Shown piece after piece: positions 1 through 8,694 of a stretch of DNA of 64,000 bases (position 1 is the stretch's first letter; each line of letters begins with the position of its first letter). Origin of the DNA: an uncultured Candidatus Melainabacteria bacterium (GTDB taxonomy: Bacteria; Cyanobacteriota; Vampirovibrionia; Gastranaerophilales; Gastranaerophilaceae). The position numbers were made by a program, and so were the translations under genes. The stretch lies in assembly GCA_947570135.1 (NCBI GenBank), contig CANOTP010000001.1:1-64000 (forward strand), written 5' to 3'. Below the pieces are notes generated by a model, which worked only from the letters and a program-made list of their open reading frames with translations, made no database searches and was not told the DNA's origin.

Positions 1-686
1 GTCCCGAAGGCGGCGGGAATGATGCAAAATGCTGCGGGGAGTCAACATATTTTGGCGCGCATAAATCAAGCTGTTGCAGTAATATCTATGCAGGCCAGGG
101 CGAATCTGTCTTCAAATCAAAAGGCTGCTGCGCTCCTGATGCTCTTCCTTCGCACTCTTTTTGTGAGAATAATCCTGTTGAACCTCCTTCAACAGGCAGA
201 ATATGGTTAGACGTTGGGAATACAAGTAATTTTTATTGTAGTGACAATTATTGTTCAATTACAGGACAGTTAAAGTCGCAAAATACAAAATATCAATATA
301 AATATACACTTAAAGTTACAACATCAGGAGGTAATTTAGTAGATTCTACAGGATTTCCATATAACCCGACAAAAACTGCTGAGTGCAACAGTAAGGGTGG
401 AATCATAAGGTATGTTAGAGTTAATGCTGTCGCAGCAAACGGGCCGTATTGTTGTTCTCCGAGTTTTTCATATTCCGATAGAGATTTTATAACGAATGCC
501 GGGACACACAACAGTGCGCCGGGTTCTATACCGAAAAGATGTATAGAAACAACAAGTTTTAATAAATATTCTTGCACTCTCAGTCAAAATAAGGGCAGCG
601 GCTGGGTGACAGTTTGGACAGGTCAAGATTGGGACGGTTGTATTGTTGGTACACCTCGAGGTGGCTGGTCTGAAGATAAACTGTAA
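1..686 (+). CDS. C-terminal part of a Cys-rich, probably secreted protein (5' end outside window)
   Basis: An open frame runs from base 3 to the TAA at 684-686 without a stop and lacks its start, so it is the end of a gene that begins before the window. About 227 residues are visible. They contain some 15 cysteines, including four adjacent Cys-Cys pairs (for example KCCGE, SSCCSN, KGCCAP), many Asn/Ser/Thr/Gly residues and the C-terminus GGWSEDKL. High Cys with polar, Gly-rich sequence suggests an extracytoplasmic, disulfide-bonded protein. I do not recognise the family. A hairpin terminator follows. The short frame at 19-210 lies inside this gene and is a shadow. Confidence 0.7.
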   Translation, partial: PEGGGNDAKCCGESTYFGAHKSSCCSNIYAGQGESVFKSKGCCAPDALPSHSFCENNPVEPPSTGRIWLDVGNTSNFYCSDNYCSITGQLKSQNTKYQYKYTLKVTTSGGNLVDSTGFPYNPTKTAECNSKGGIIRYVRVNAVAANGPYCCSPSFSYSDRDFITNAGTHNSAPGSIPKRCIETTSFNKYSCTLSQNKGSGWVTVWTGQDWDGCIVGTPRGGWSEDKL

Positions 687-730
687 CTTGACAAAATTAT
701 CGTACTTTATACACTAATTGTTAAGAATGT

Positions 731-755
731 AAAGTCCGCTCATAGAGCGGACTTT
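731..755 (+). terminator. Hairpin terminator after the Cys-rich gene
   Basis: An 11-bp perfect stem, AAAGTCCGCTC with GAGCGGACTTT, encloses a 3-base loop. It is followed by an AT-rich stretch rather than a clean T-run. It lies 45 bases after the stop of the Cys-rich gene. Confidence 0.7.
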
Positions 756-920
756 AGCTATATAAATTTTTGTGATTCGACCCATGGGGGTTGAAATTTT
801 AAATTTTTGTAATATTATAGTGTCATAAACATATTCAAAGAAAACGAAAATCTTATCAGAAAGTAGGAACAAAAAAGTAGTTTTCCAAGAATTTTCAATT
901 TACAACTAGAGGATTACATT

Positions 921-1556
921 TTGAAAAAATTATTACTATTCACTATTGCACTGGTGTATATGTCAATTTCGCCTGTGCACGCAGCCAATGTCAATACAGT
1001 GAAGGCAGCGATAGTAAAACATTCTATCGAAATGGGCGTAGATCCGGCAATTGCGCTAAGTATCGCCAAAACAGAGTCAGGATTCAGGCACGAAGCAAGA
1101 AGCTCTCACGGAGCTGTAGGTGTCTTTCAACTTATGCCTTCAACCGCAAGAAGAATGGGCTTAAACCCTTATTCACTTGATGATAATATCAAGGGCGGAA
1201 TTATGTATTACAAATCAATGTACAAAATGTTCGGGTCAATGGAATTAGCTTTAGCAGCATACAATGCAGGCCCGGGTAATGTTAAAAAATATCGCGCGGT
1301 TCCTCCGTTTAGCGAAACAAGAAGATTTGTTGCAAAAATCACTGCGGATTACAGACAGTATAAAGCTCATCCTGATCCTGCAATGATAGCGGCATCAAAA
1401 GCTCCAACTTCAATTAAAGGAAGCGTTATTGCTCAAACTCCTTCAAAAGCAGCAGTGCCGATGGTTAAAATCGAACAGGCAAGAACTCTTAATGTTCAAA
1501 TGCTGAAAGAAACTCCGATAGAAGTTGAGGTTAAATCGCAATCAGTTGCAATATAA
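921..1556 (+). CDS. Lytic transglycosylase, SLT domain, secreted
   Basis: This 211-residue protein probably cleaves peptidoglycan glycan strands outside the inner membrane. Residues 1-21 form a signal peptide (MKKLLLFTIALVYMSISPVHA). The SLT/lysozyme-like domain spans about 25-135. The catalytic Glu is E52 in the motif AKTESGFRHEA, followed by the family motifs GAVGVFQLMPSTA and ALAAYNAGPGNV. The tail from 140 onward is Ala/Pro/Lys-rich with no recognised domain. Translation starts at a TTG with AGAGG just upstream. It appears monocistronic and ends at a strong terminator. The domain call is firm; the physiological role (turnover or assembly of an envelope machine) is not determined by the sequence. 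Confidence 0.9.
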   Translation: MKKLLLFTIALVYMSISPVHAANVNTVKAAIVKHSIEMGVDPAIALSIAKTESGFRHEARSSHGAVGVFQLMPSTARRMGLNPYSLDDNIKGGIMYYKSMYKMFGSMELALAAYNAGPGNVKKYRAVPPFSETRRFVAKITADYRQYKAHPDPAMIAASKAPTSIKGSVIAQTPSKAAVPMVKIEQARTLNVQMLKETPIEVEVKSQSVAI

Positions 1557-1580
1557 TTTTTGGTTATGAAATTTTAATAT

Positions 1581-1612
1581 AAAAAGACAGGATTTATTTC
1601 CTGTCTTTTTTT
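1581..1612. terminator. Bidirectional terminator between convergent genes
   Basis: AAAGACAGGA and TCCTGTCTTT form a stem flanked by A's on the left and a T-run on the right, so it can serve both strands. It separates the transglycosylase from the minus-strand glycosyltransferase and overlaps the last codons of the latter. Confidence 0.8.
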
Positions 1613-2568
1613 GCGAATTTATATTGTAATTTTGCTTTTAAGTATTCGAGTTTAATACATAAGTAAGAACAGTTTTCTTTTAGGCTAAAATAATTCCACC
1701 AGCCTTTTTCTTTTTGTTCTTTTTGGTGTGCGATTAAAATAGTGACTTTTTCAAAATATTCCGATTTTATCTTGTCGCTGCATTTCGGGTAGCGGCTGAC
1801 GGCTTTTAGCAGATTCCTGCTTATGATTTTTTGTTTTAAATCTTTACGGACGTCGAATTTATTAATAATTTCTTCGATATAATAGAAATTTTTTATCGGA
1901 GCAAAATCGGATTTCTTTTTTGCTCCCGTTAGTGACGTTCCGCGCTGCTTTCTATAGATGTATAAATCTTTTTTTAGAATAACAATTTTTTTTGCGGCAA
2001 GTATAACTTGTATGAAAAACGGTTGATCTTCAGCCATTCTTGTGTCAATAAAGCTGATATTGTTTTTAATAAGAAAATCACGGCGGTAAACTTTGTTCCA
2101 GCAAATAGGGTGAAAAGAATATAATTTGTTTATGTCAAATTCTTTTTTAAAATTTTTTGAAGAGTATTGACCCTGTCTCAGTTTTCCTGACTTGCTGTAA
2201 TATGTTTTGGCACCAAAAATAATAATATCAGGTGAAGCGGAGGTTTTTGCAAAGATTTCTTCAAAAAATTCCGGCACTATAAAATCATCAGAATCTATAT
2301 AGCAAATATATTTGCCTTTAGCGTGCGGGAATCCTGTGTTTCTGGCTTGCGCAAGTCCTTGGTTTTCTGTTGTGATTATTTGATAATTGTCGAATTTATC
2401 TTTATATCGTTCAAGAATTTCAAGACTATTATCGGTTGAACCGTCGTTTACGCATATTATTTCAAAATCTTTGCAGGTTTGTTCAAGCAAACTGTCTAAA
2501 CATTTTTCCAAACAGTCAGATACATTATAAACAGGTAAAATAATAGAAAATTTGATATTATTTTTCAT
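1594..2568 (-). CDS. Glycosyltransferase family 2 (GT-A fold)
   Basis: This 324-residue protein is a family 2 glycosyltransferase, probably adding a sugar to a surface polysaccharide at the inner face of the membrane. The N-terminal motif FSIILPVYNVSDCLEKCLDS is typical. It is followed by VNDGSTDNS (nucleotide binding) and YIDSDDF, which supplies the metal-binding DxD-type motif near residue 92. AEDQPFF near 180 is the usual acceptor-side ED motif. The C-terminal third is Lys-rich and probably helical. The start ATG is preceded by TAGGAGG. It stands alone on the minus strand, 145 bases from the divergent EF-hand gene. Its substrate cannot be read from sequence. Confidence 0.9.
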   Translation of the reverse strand: MKNNIKFSIILPVYNVSDCLEKCLDSLLEQTCKDFEIICVNDGSTDNSLEILERYKDKFDNYQIITTENQGLAQARNTGFPHAKGKYICYIDSDDFIVPEFFEEIFAKTSASPDIIIFGAKTYYSKSGKLRQGQYSSKNFKKEFDINKLYSFHPICWNKVYRRDFLIKNNISFIDTRMAEDQPFFIQVILAAKKIVILKKDLYIYRKQRGTSLTGAKKKSDFAPIKNFYYIEEIINKFDVRKDLKQKIISRNLLKAVSRYPKCSDKIKSEYFEKVTILIAHQKEQKEKGWWNYFSLKENCSYLCIKLEYLKAKLQYKFAKKDRK

Positions 2569-2711
2569 AAAATCCTCCTATTTAATTATACATGTATATC
2601 TTTTTCGTGTGAAATGTTAAGTTGTGTTTACAAAATCCAGTAGTAATTTAAAGATTTTTCAAAATATGTCGATAAGCATTATATCTCGTAAAAATGTACA
2701 AGGAGAATACT

Positions 2712-3791
2712 ATGGCAAATGTAAACAATGACCAGCATATTAGGAATATGCAATCGCAATATGGGAATAAAACCATTAAGATTGGTACAGGTAAAGATGC
2801 ACAAAAAATTAATACAAGCGTTTTTTCAAACGGTATGAGTATAACATCTGATGTTAAGGTGTTTTTAAACCGTTTTGACAGTGACCAAAATGGTAAGATT
2901 GATGAAAAAGAAGCTGTTGTTCTTCAAAAAGTTCTGGTTGATTATGCAGGCAAAAATAAAGCTCTGAGTAAAGAAGAGTTTGCTCAAATGGTTGGTCAGG
3001 ATGTAAATTCTCCTCAATGTGAAAAGATGTATAAATCTTTTCAGGTTTTGGTTGAACGCCAGACAAAAGGTTTAGCTCAAACAACAATAACGAATAAAGA
3101 CGGTAGTAAAGTTACTTCAAACTTTAATGCTGACGGCTCAGGAACCCAGGTTACAGAGGGTAAAGATGTGAACGGTCAACCGTTTAAATTAACAGAAATC
3201 TTTACAAAAGGCGGAGTTAAAATAAAAGGTGTAAGAGTAAAAGCTGACGGTACAACAATAACCTCTGATTATACAAATAATGCGGACGGAAAACCTATTA
3301 AAATAACTTCTACTGTTGTTGATAAAGACGGCAAATTGCAAAATGTTTCGGTTTCAGAACGGACTTATGATGATAAAGGTAATATGCTGACCAATAAAAC
3401 AGTTACGGCAGGTCCTGATAAAAAACCGATAAAGTCAAGTATGGTGACAAATACCTATAATGATGACGGTAAAAAAGTATCATCAAATACAGTTATTCAA
3501 GACGGTAAAAAAGGTACTAAAGTTACAAAAGATGCAACTTATAATCCTGAAACAGGGAAAATTACTACCGAAAAATCAGAAATCCAAAAAGTTGTAAACG
3601 GCAAGCTTGAGACTGTAGATACAGCTGAAAGTACTTGGACGTACGGCGAGAATGGTAATTTAACTAAGTGGGAAACAAATGGCATAAATAGTAAGGGTAA
3701 ACCTTACAATATAGTTGATAATTATGCACCAGACGGTAAAATCGTAACTTCAAGAGAACACACTTATTATAAAGGTGAAAGACAGTTATAA
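2712..3791 (+). CDS. EF-hand and repeat region, N-terminal part of a frameshifted calpain-like protein
   Basis: The start at ATG 2712 is chosen over the in-frame ATG 2694 because AAGGAG lies at 2700-2705. The product is 359 residues with no signal peptide. A canonical 12-residue EF-hand loop (DSDQNGKIDEKE, about residues 56-67) is followed by a weaker second half (KALSKEEFAQMV), suggesting calcium binding. From about 110 on, the chain consists of degenerate 30-residue repeats rich in DG, TIT and SN, resembling YD/MORN-like beta repeats. The frame stops at TAA 3789-3791, while the repeat pattern and the calpain domain carry on in the next frame from 3775. The two are probably one broken gene of about 810 residues; programmed frameshifting or sequence error are alternatives. 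Confidence 0.8.
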   Translation: MANVNNDQHIRNMQSQYGNKTIKIGTGKDAQKINTSVFSNGMSITSDVKVFLNRFDSDQNGKIDEKEAVVLQKVLVDYAGKNKALSKEEFAQMVGQDVNSPQCEKMYKSFQVLVERQTKGLAQTTITNKDGSKVTSNFNADGSGTQVTEGKDVNGQPFKLTEIFTKGGVKIKGVRVKADGTTITSDYTNNADGKPIKITSTVVDKDGKLQNVSVSERTYDDKGNMLTNKTVTAGPDKKPIKSSMVTNTYNDDGKKVSSNTVIQDGKKGTKVTKDATYNPETGKITTEKSEIQKVVNGKLETVDTAESTWTYGENGNLTKWETNGINSKGKPYNIVDNYAPDGKIVTSREHTYYKGERQL

Positions 3792-5154
3792 CGGTGAAAA
3801 TATTGAAAACAGAAAGAAAGGCGGTATTCCGTCCGAACGATTTATATATGAAGCTGATGGCGTAACCGTTAAAGAAAAAATTGTAAATAAATTTGATGAA
3901 AAAGGCGTAATTATCGGTCAGGAAAAATACGATAAAGATGGTAAACTGATAGAATCAAGAGATTTTTCACAAATTGACGGTAATTTTGATACGGCATATC
4001 AAGGTTCTCGCGGAGACTGTTATCTTTTAGCTGCAATAAACGGTTTAGCTCAATCTGAAGACGGTCAAAAACTTTTACAGCAAAATGTGAAACAAAATAC
4101 TGACGGAAGTTTTGAAATAACTCTTCCCGGTGCTGAAGCTATCAGAAATGATATTTTAGCGGGTAAATTAGGTTCTATTCCTGCGGATAAAGTAAATATT
4201 GAAAGTCCGATTACTATCACAAAAGAAGAACTGGATGCGGCAATGTTAAAAACAGGTGCGTCATACTCTTCAGGTGATAAAGATGTGCTGTTACTTGAGC
4301 TTGCGTATGAAAAATACAGAAACGCAGTGGCTGAATTTTCCGCAAATAATAATTTAAAAGCTGAGGATTGTAAAGGAATTCCTATGTTGTCTCAAACGGT
4401 TAGTTCTATTGAACATAAGATGGGTGGAGCAGGTGATAATTTATCAGGTGGACAGACTTTTGAAGCAACATATATTCTTACAGGTAAATCTTCTGCTGTG
4501 GTAGCCAGAAAACCTGATGAAGTCCCGACCTGCTATGTATCTCAACCTGATATGCAGATGAGTATTCCTACAAATGAAAGTGATGCTAAGCCGATGAGCG
4601 GTGAAAAGTTTGATAAAATGATTGAAAGTTTAATTAAAGATTCTGCAGACGGTAAAATCGATAATTTTAGTGCCACTGTCGGGTTTAATATCAGTCAACA
4701 GGAAGTTAACGGTGAAATTGTTCAAGGAAGCGGGCATGCATTTTCTATAAAAAGTATGACAAAAGATCAAGTTGTACTTGCTAATCCTTGGGATCCTGAA
4801 AAAGATATTGTTATGTCAATGGAAGATTTCAAAAAAGGTGTGAAAAGCTTTTCAATGACACCGTTAAATGATAAAGCAAAAATTGGTGGTGCTGACGCTC
4901 CCGGCGGTTCCGATGGACCAAACGGACCAAACGATTCAAATGGGCCCGGTGGTGCAGGCGGAACCGAACAGCCTACAACTACTTATGAAGTTAAGCGCGG
5001 TGATAATTTGTGGAAAATTGCAAAGCGTCAACTTGGTGCAGGTGCAAAAAATTCTCAAATCGCAGATTTAGTTCAAAAAATTATTAAGGCAAATCCGCAG
5101 ATTAAGAACCCGAATTTAATTTATGTCGGAGATAAGATTAATATACCAAGTTAA
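3775..5154 (+). CDS. Calpain-like (C2) cysteine protease domain with C-terminal LysM, C-terminal part of the frameshifted gene
   Basis: This frame starts at a GTG at 3775 with no evident ribosome site, so it is best read as the continuation of the 2712-3791 gene. Residues 1-70 finish the repeat region. The calpain-type motif YQGSRGDCYLLAAINGL places the nucleophile at Cys82 with the oxyanion Gln just before it. His321 (GSGHAFSIKSM) and Asn337 (VLANPWDPEKD) complete the triad. A Gly/Pro/Asn linker (375-400) leads to a clear LysM domain (about 403-458, YEVKRGDNLWKIAK to YVGDKINIPS), which normally binds peptidoglycan. Calcium-dependent proteolysis next to the cell wall is the inferred role. No signal peptide is present, so the export route is unknown. 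Confidence 0.85.
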   Translation: MKDSYNGENIENRKKGGIPSERFIYEADGVTVKEKIVNKFDEKGVIIGQEKYDKDGKLIESRDFSQIDGNFDTAYQGSRGDCYLLAAINGLAQSEDGQKLLQQNVKQNTDGSFEITLPGAEAIRNDILAGKLGSIPADKVNIESPITITKEELDAAMLKTGASYSSGDKDVLLLELAYEKYRNAVAEFSANNNLKAEDCKGIPMLSQTVSSIEHKMGGAGDNLSGGQTFEATYILTGKSSAVVARKPDEVPTCYVSQPDMQMSIPTNESDAKPMSGEKFDKMIESLIKDSADGKIDNFSATVGFNISQQEVNGEIVQGSGHAFSIKSMTKDQVVLANPWDPEKDIVMSMEDFKKGVKSFSMTPLNDKAKIGGADAPGGSDGPNGPNDSNGPGGAGGTEQPTTTYEVKRGDNLWKIAKRQLGAGAKNSQIADLVQKIIKANPQIKNPNLIYVGDKINIPS

Positions 5155-5171
5155 AAGATATTATTTATATT

Positions 5172-5197
5172 AAAAACCGAGCAATAGCTCGGTTTTT
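5172..5197 (+). terminator. Intrinsic terminator after the calpain-like gene
   Basis: AAAAACCGAGC and GCTCGGTTTTT form an 11-bp stem with a 4-base loop ending in a T-run, 18 bases after the stop. Confidence 0.85.
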
Positions 5198-5335
5198 ATT
5201 TTCCTGTTAATATTTGTAAAGTTATTCACTAGGACTAGTTAAAAAGGATTATATTTTTTACCCGTTTGTGGTATATATAAAGTGTACATAAATGAATTAT
5301 ATTTAAGTATATGATTCAGCAGAATGGAGGAAAAA

Positions 5336-7060
5336 ATGTCAGTAGGACAATTCGTTTTTATGTTACACAGTCACCTTCCTTACTACAGAAAAGCGGGGAT
5401 GTGGCCGTTTGGAGAAGAAAACCTTTATGAATGTATGGCAGAAACATATATTCCGCTTTTGAATGCTATTTCAGAATTGTATGATGAAGGTATAAAAGCT
5501 AAGTTAACTGTTGGGATTACTCCGATTCTTGCTGAACAGTTAAATGATGAACACTTGAAACACGGTTTTGTTGAATATTTGGATTCAAGAATTAAAAGTG
5601 TTTCTAAGGATTTGGAACGTTATCCTGATGAAAAAGTTCCACATTCTCAACATCTAAAATATTTGGCAAAATATTATTTTGACTGGTTCAATAATATTAA
5701 AAATTCATTTATAAACAAATATGATATGGATTTAATTGCAGCATTTAAAAAATATCAGGATTTGGGTTGTATAGAAATTACAACATCAGGTGCTACTCAC
5801 GGATTTTCTCCGCTGTTGGCAACCGATAACAATTTGAATGCTCAATTCAAAGTAGGTTCAGATACTACAAAAAGATTTTTCGGTAAGAAAGCAACAGGCT
5901 GTTGGCTGCCTGAATGTGCTTACCGTCAAGGTTATGAATATGTGGGCAAAGACGGTCAAAAACACTGGCGTCCTGCTATTGAATTAACCCTGCAAAATAA
6001 CGATATTGAATACTTCTTTACGGAATCTCACGTAATTGAAGGCGGAAATTCAATAGGAACACGTCGTGTTGTCGGTATTTACGGAAATATTGAGTATATT
6101 CCGCTTCCTGAACGTGAACCGACAGGTTATGACACTTATTCTGCATACTGGCTTCCTGATGCGCAAGTAGCTGTTATGGGAAGAAATGACAGAGCAGGTT
6201 ATCAGGTTTGGTCGGCAGCTGACGGATATCCGGGAGACGGAGTATTTAGAGAGTTCCACAAAAAAGATGATAAATCAGGTATGAATTACTGGAGAATTAC
6301 ATCTTCTAAAACTGATTTAGGTGATAAAATGCTTTACGATCCTGTTTTAGCCTTAAATAAAATTAATGAAAACTCAGACCATTATACAACAATGCTTTAC
6401 CATTTGTTAAACGATTATAAAAACTCTCACAACGGTAAAGAAGGTTTGATTATGGTATCGTTTGATACGGAATTATTCGGACACTGGTGGTTTGAAGGTA
6501 TTGAATTTATAAAACAGGTAATTAAAAAATTCAACAATTACTTGCCGCAAGTTGAAAGAATGACCGCAGGTGAATACTTGCACGCTCATCCGCCGACAGA
6601 AGCTATCCAAATTCCTGAATCTTCTTGGGGACAAGGCGGACACTTCTATGTATGGAATAACCACTTAACAGAATGGATGTGGCCAATTATTCACTCTTGT
6701 GAAAAAAGAATTACATCTATTGCTGATAAGTATCAGGAAATTCCGCAAGATAAACTTTTGCATAGAGCATTAAATCAACTTGCAAGAGAAAATCTGTTAT
6801 TGCAAAGTTCGGATTGGCCTTTCCTTATTACAACTTGGCAGGCTAAAGATTATGCAACAGACCGATTTAGAGAACATGTTGAAAGATTTGAATTTATCGC
6901 TGATATGATTGAATCAGGTGATATTAATGACGAAGAATTGCAAAAAATCGAAAGTATCGATAATTGCTTCTCTGAAATTGATTACCGAGTGTATGTTTCA
7001 ATCGAAGAAGGTGTAATTCCGCAACAGTCTAAGAAATTAGCACCTTTATATCAGGATTAG
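5336..7060 (+). CDS. GH57 family glycoside hydrolase, 1,4-alpha-glucan branching enzyme type
   Basis: This 574-residue cytoplasmic protein matches GH57 branching enzymes (DUF1957 type), which create alpha-1,6 branches in glycogen. The opening FVFMLHSHLPYYRKAGMWPF is the family's first conserved region. CWLPECAYRQGYEY carries the catalytic nucleophile Glu193, and SFDTELFGHWWFEG carries the acid/base Asp377. ATHGF near 154 is another GH57 motif. The start at 5336 is preferred over the ATG at 5324 because GGAGG (5326-5330) sits at the proper spacing. It is flanked by terminators and so seems monocistronic. Amylase or 4-alpha-glucanotransferase activity is possible within GH57, but the motif set favours branching. 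Confidence 0.85.
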   Translation: MSVGQFVFMLHSHLPYYRKAGMWPFGEENLYECMAETYIPLLNAISELYDEGIKAKLTVGITPILAEQLNDEHLKHGFVEYLDSRIKSVSKDLERYPDEKVPHSQHLKYLAKYYFDWFNNIKNSFINKYDMDLIAAFKKYQDLGCIEITTSGATHGFSPLLATDNNLNAQFKVGSDTTKRFFGKKATGCWLPECAYRQGYEYVGKDGQKHWRPAIELTLQNNDIEYFFTESHVIEGGNSIGTRRVVGIYGNIEYIPLPEREPTGYDTYSAYWLPDAQVAVMGRNDRAGYQVWSAADGYPGDGVFREFHKKDDKSGMNYWRITSSKTDLGDKMLYDPVLALNKINENSDHYTTMLYHLLNDYKNSHNGKEGLIMVSFDTELFGHWWFEGIEFIKQVIKKFNNYLPQVERMTAGEYLHAHPPTEAIQIPESSWGQGGHFYVWNNHLTEWMWPIIHSCEKRITSIADKYQEIPQDKLLHRALNQLARENLLLQSSDWPFLITTWQAKDYATDRFREHVERFEFIADMIESGDINDEELQKIESIDNCFSEIDYRVYVSIEEGVIPQQSKKLAPLYQD

Positions 7061-7087
7061 TAATAAGTGTTTTTTACAATTCATTTT

Positions 7088-7115
7088 TAAGCCTTGGTTA
7101 TTACTGAGGCTTTTT
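7088..7115 (+). terminator. Intrinsic terminator after the GH57 gene
   Basis: AAGCCT-t-GGT pairs with ACT-g-AGGCTT around a 4-base loop and ends in TTTTT. Confidence 0.7.
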
Positions 7116-7174
7116 ATTTTGACAATAATGATTATCAATAATATAATTGTTTTGTTAAATAAGGAGAATGTTGA

Positions 7175-7699
7175 GTGGCAGATTTAAGTTCTATAGTAAA
7201 GAAGGATTATGTTGAAGGTGATGAGAAATATTATTTTGACACAATTCCGATGTGGAAATTCATATTTCTTACTATAGTAACATTTGGTCTGTATCATATT
7301 ATTTGGATATATAAATTATGGAAAAGGCTGAGTAATAATTTTGGATATGATATTTCACCGTTTTGGCGTACTGCATTTGCTATTGCTACATGTTTTACAT
7401 TGTTTCCGCTGTTGGGAAAATATGTAAAGGCGTATTGTTTGTCTTCATTTCCGGGTTTGTTATTTGCTATATTGTATTTAATTTTGAATTTTACTAATAA
7501 ATTACCTGACCCATATAGTTATTTAGTATTTTTTGCTTTAATAATACCAACAGTTATACAGTTAAAATTAAATCGGGTAAACGTGCAGAATTTTCCGAAT
7601 GCAGAAGTGAACGGTTGGAATATATATAATACTTTGTGGTCAATTCCTTTTGTGTTATTTTGGGTATTGTTCATAATAGGAACAATTTTTCCTGAATAA
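7175..7699 (+). CDS. Small multi-pass membrane protein, DUF4234-like
   Basis: This 174-residue protein starts at a GTG with AAGGAG at 7161-7166. About four hydrophobic helices are visible. The segment FGLYHIIWIYKLWKRL resembles the DUF4234 signature, an aromatic helix followed by Tyr/Trp/Lys, which occurs in small uncharacterised bacterial membrane proteins. A Trp-rich last helix (SIPFVLFWVLFIIG) follows a short loop. No catalytic motif is seen. It sits alone between the GH57 gene and tRNA-Asp. The family assignment is from pattern memory and is moderate; the function is unknown. Confidence 0.65.
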   Translation: MADLSSIVKKDYVEGDEKYYFDTIPMWKFIFLTIVTFGLYHIIWIYKLWKRLSNNFGYDISPFWRTAFAIATCFTLFPLLGKYVKAYCLSSFPGLLFAILYLILNFTNKLPDPYSYLVFFALIIPTVIQLKLNRVNVQNFPNAEVNGWNIYNTLWSIPFVLFWVLFIIGTIFPE

Positions 7700-7764
7700 A
7701 ATTTAAAAAAAGTTGTTGCATTTTAAAATTTAGCAAATATAATAAAGAAGTAGCCAAAATAAAT

Positions 7765-7842
7765 GGGAGCGTAGCTCAGTTTGGTTAGAGCGCATGCCTG
7801 TCACGCATGAGGTCGCGAGTTCGAGCCTCGTCGTTCCCGCCA
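7765..7842 (+). tRNA. tRNA-Asp (anticodon GTC), CCA encoded
   Basis: A full cloverleaf folds. The acceptor pairs GGGAGCG with CGTTCCC, the D stem pairs GCTC with GAGC, and the anticodon stem CATGC/GCATG holds the loop CTGTCAC, which gives GTC. The T arm has the TTCGAGC loop. The discriminator G is followed by encoded CCA, unlike the other three tRNAs here. The last 22 bases plus flank recur at 8036-8057. Confidence 0.95.
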
Positions 7843-7847
7843 TTAAG

Positions 7848-7873
7848 AAAGAACCCTTTAGGGGTTCTTTTTT
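7848..7873 (+). terminator. Intrinsic terminator after tRNA-Asp
   Basis: AAAGAACCC and GGGTTCTTT form a perfect 9-bp stem with a 5-base loop and a run of T's, beginning six bases after the tRNA CCA. Confidence 0.85.
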
Positions 7874-7916
7874 AATGGCTGAAAGATAGTGGATAGAAGC
7901 GTAAATAGCGAGTTCG

Positions 7917-8036
7917 GCGGATTTGCGGACGGATGGAGTGAGCAAAGCGAACAAATCCGGATAGCGAACAGATTGAGCCTTCTGTTGCGAAGCAACTTTG
8001 GCGAAACTCTGTGAGCGTGGAGCAAATCCAAGACAA
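7917..8036. repeat. GC-richer dispersed repeat, copy 1
   Basis: This segment shares an ordered set of blocks with 37641-37765: GCGGATTT, GCGGACGGA, GAGCAAAGCGA, GCGAACAGA, GGCGAAACTCTG, a GTG-AGC block and ATCCAAGAC. Divergent spacers separate the blocks. It is far richer in G and C than its surroundings and holds no credible gene. Both copies lie downstream of an intrinsic terminator. It may be a mobile non-coding element or a structured RNA. Confidence 0.7.
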
Positions 8037-8057
8037 GCCTCGTCGTTCCCGCCATTA
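8036..8057 (+). repeat. Direct repeat of the tRNA-Asp 3' end (att-like)
   Basis: This is a perfect 22-base copy of 7824-7845, covering the last 19 bases of tRNA-Asp including CCA plus three flanking bases. It lies 212 bases downstream and directly abuts the end of the dispersed repeat. Duplicated tRNA 3' ends are the usual mark left by site-specific integration, but no integrase is present. Confidence 0.8.
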
Positions 8058-8146
8058 TATCAAGGGTTTCAGTATTTTGGGTTTTCTCAAAATAACAAAA
8101 TTGTTCCAAATAGAATTTTTTGTTTCTGAAATCTTTAAAATATTTT

Positions 8147-8172
8147 AAAAGTCCTCGTAAAGAGGACTTTTT
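8147..8172 (+). terminator. Hairpin terminator in an otherwise empty stretch
   Basis: AAAAGTCCTC pairs with GAGGACTTTT around a short loop and continues into T's. No gene is recognised immediately upstream on the plus strand, so this may be a leftover of a lost gene or the end of an unrecognised transcript. The rest of 8058-8290 shows nothing I can support. Confidence 0.6.
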
Positions 8173-8290
8173 TATGTAATTCTTTTGAAGTGTCATTGCA
8201 CACGTGCCGTGTAGTTTTTGAAATAGAAAACAGTTTGGTGCTCGGCGTTCAGAGCGCACAATACCGTTGGTGGTTACTTGTACGAAAGCC

Positions 8291-8694
8291 TTACGTAAAA
8301 GTATGTTCTTTATTATTCGAGTTAATTTGTTTATTATAAAAAGTATTATTTTCTATTGGAACATTCTGTTCTTGTTTTATGGAATTTTGAAATTCTATAG
8401 ATGTTTTATGTTTTTCATCGATTATAGCAAGTGTCAAGTCAGTAAACAGATAAGTAGCGGACTTATGATAATTATAATAAAAATTGTTGTTTTCATTTAT
8501 ATTTATTTCAGGTTGTTTTAGTAATTTTATTTTATAAAGTGTAAATTCAATATCATTTGATAAGTTGTGAAGGCAAGTAAGCTCAGTCCTTTTGTTCCTA
8601 AACCAAAGTAAGCAGGAGAAAAGATTATCCAAATTACACCAACTATTAACAATAAGATTATAATTATAATGTTTGTCAATTTAAGTTCTGACAA
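8291..8694 (-). pseudogene. Frameshifted small membrane protein (remnant)
   Basis: On the minus strand a frame from a TTG at 8694 encodes a polar start and a strong transmembrane helix (LTNIIIIILLLIVGVIWIIF), then stops at 8527. An overlapping frame, 8632 down to 8291, continues with a polar Asn-rich domain. The switch would fall near 8560-8575. A one-helix anchored protein broken by an indel explains both pieces better than either alone. No ribosome site precedes either start. The family is not recognised, and it could be noise in an AT-rich stretch. Confidence 0.35.

Noticed and set aside
19-210. 63-residue plus-strand frame at the window start
   Set aside because: It lies out of frame inside the Cys-rich partial gene, which stays open from base 3 to 686.
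7730-8259. Minus-strand frames of 74 and 133 residues over tRNA-Asp and the repeat
   Set aside because: They read antisense through a tRNA and the dispersed repeat and have no ribosome site; such frames are a known artefact next to tRNA genes.
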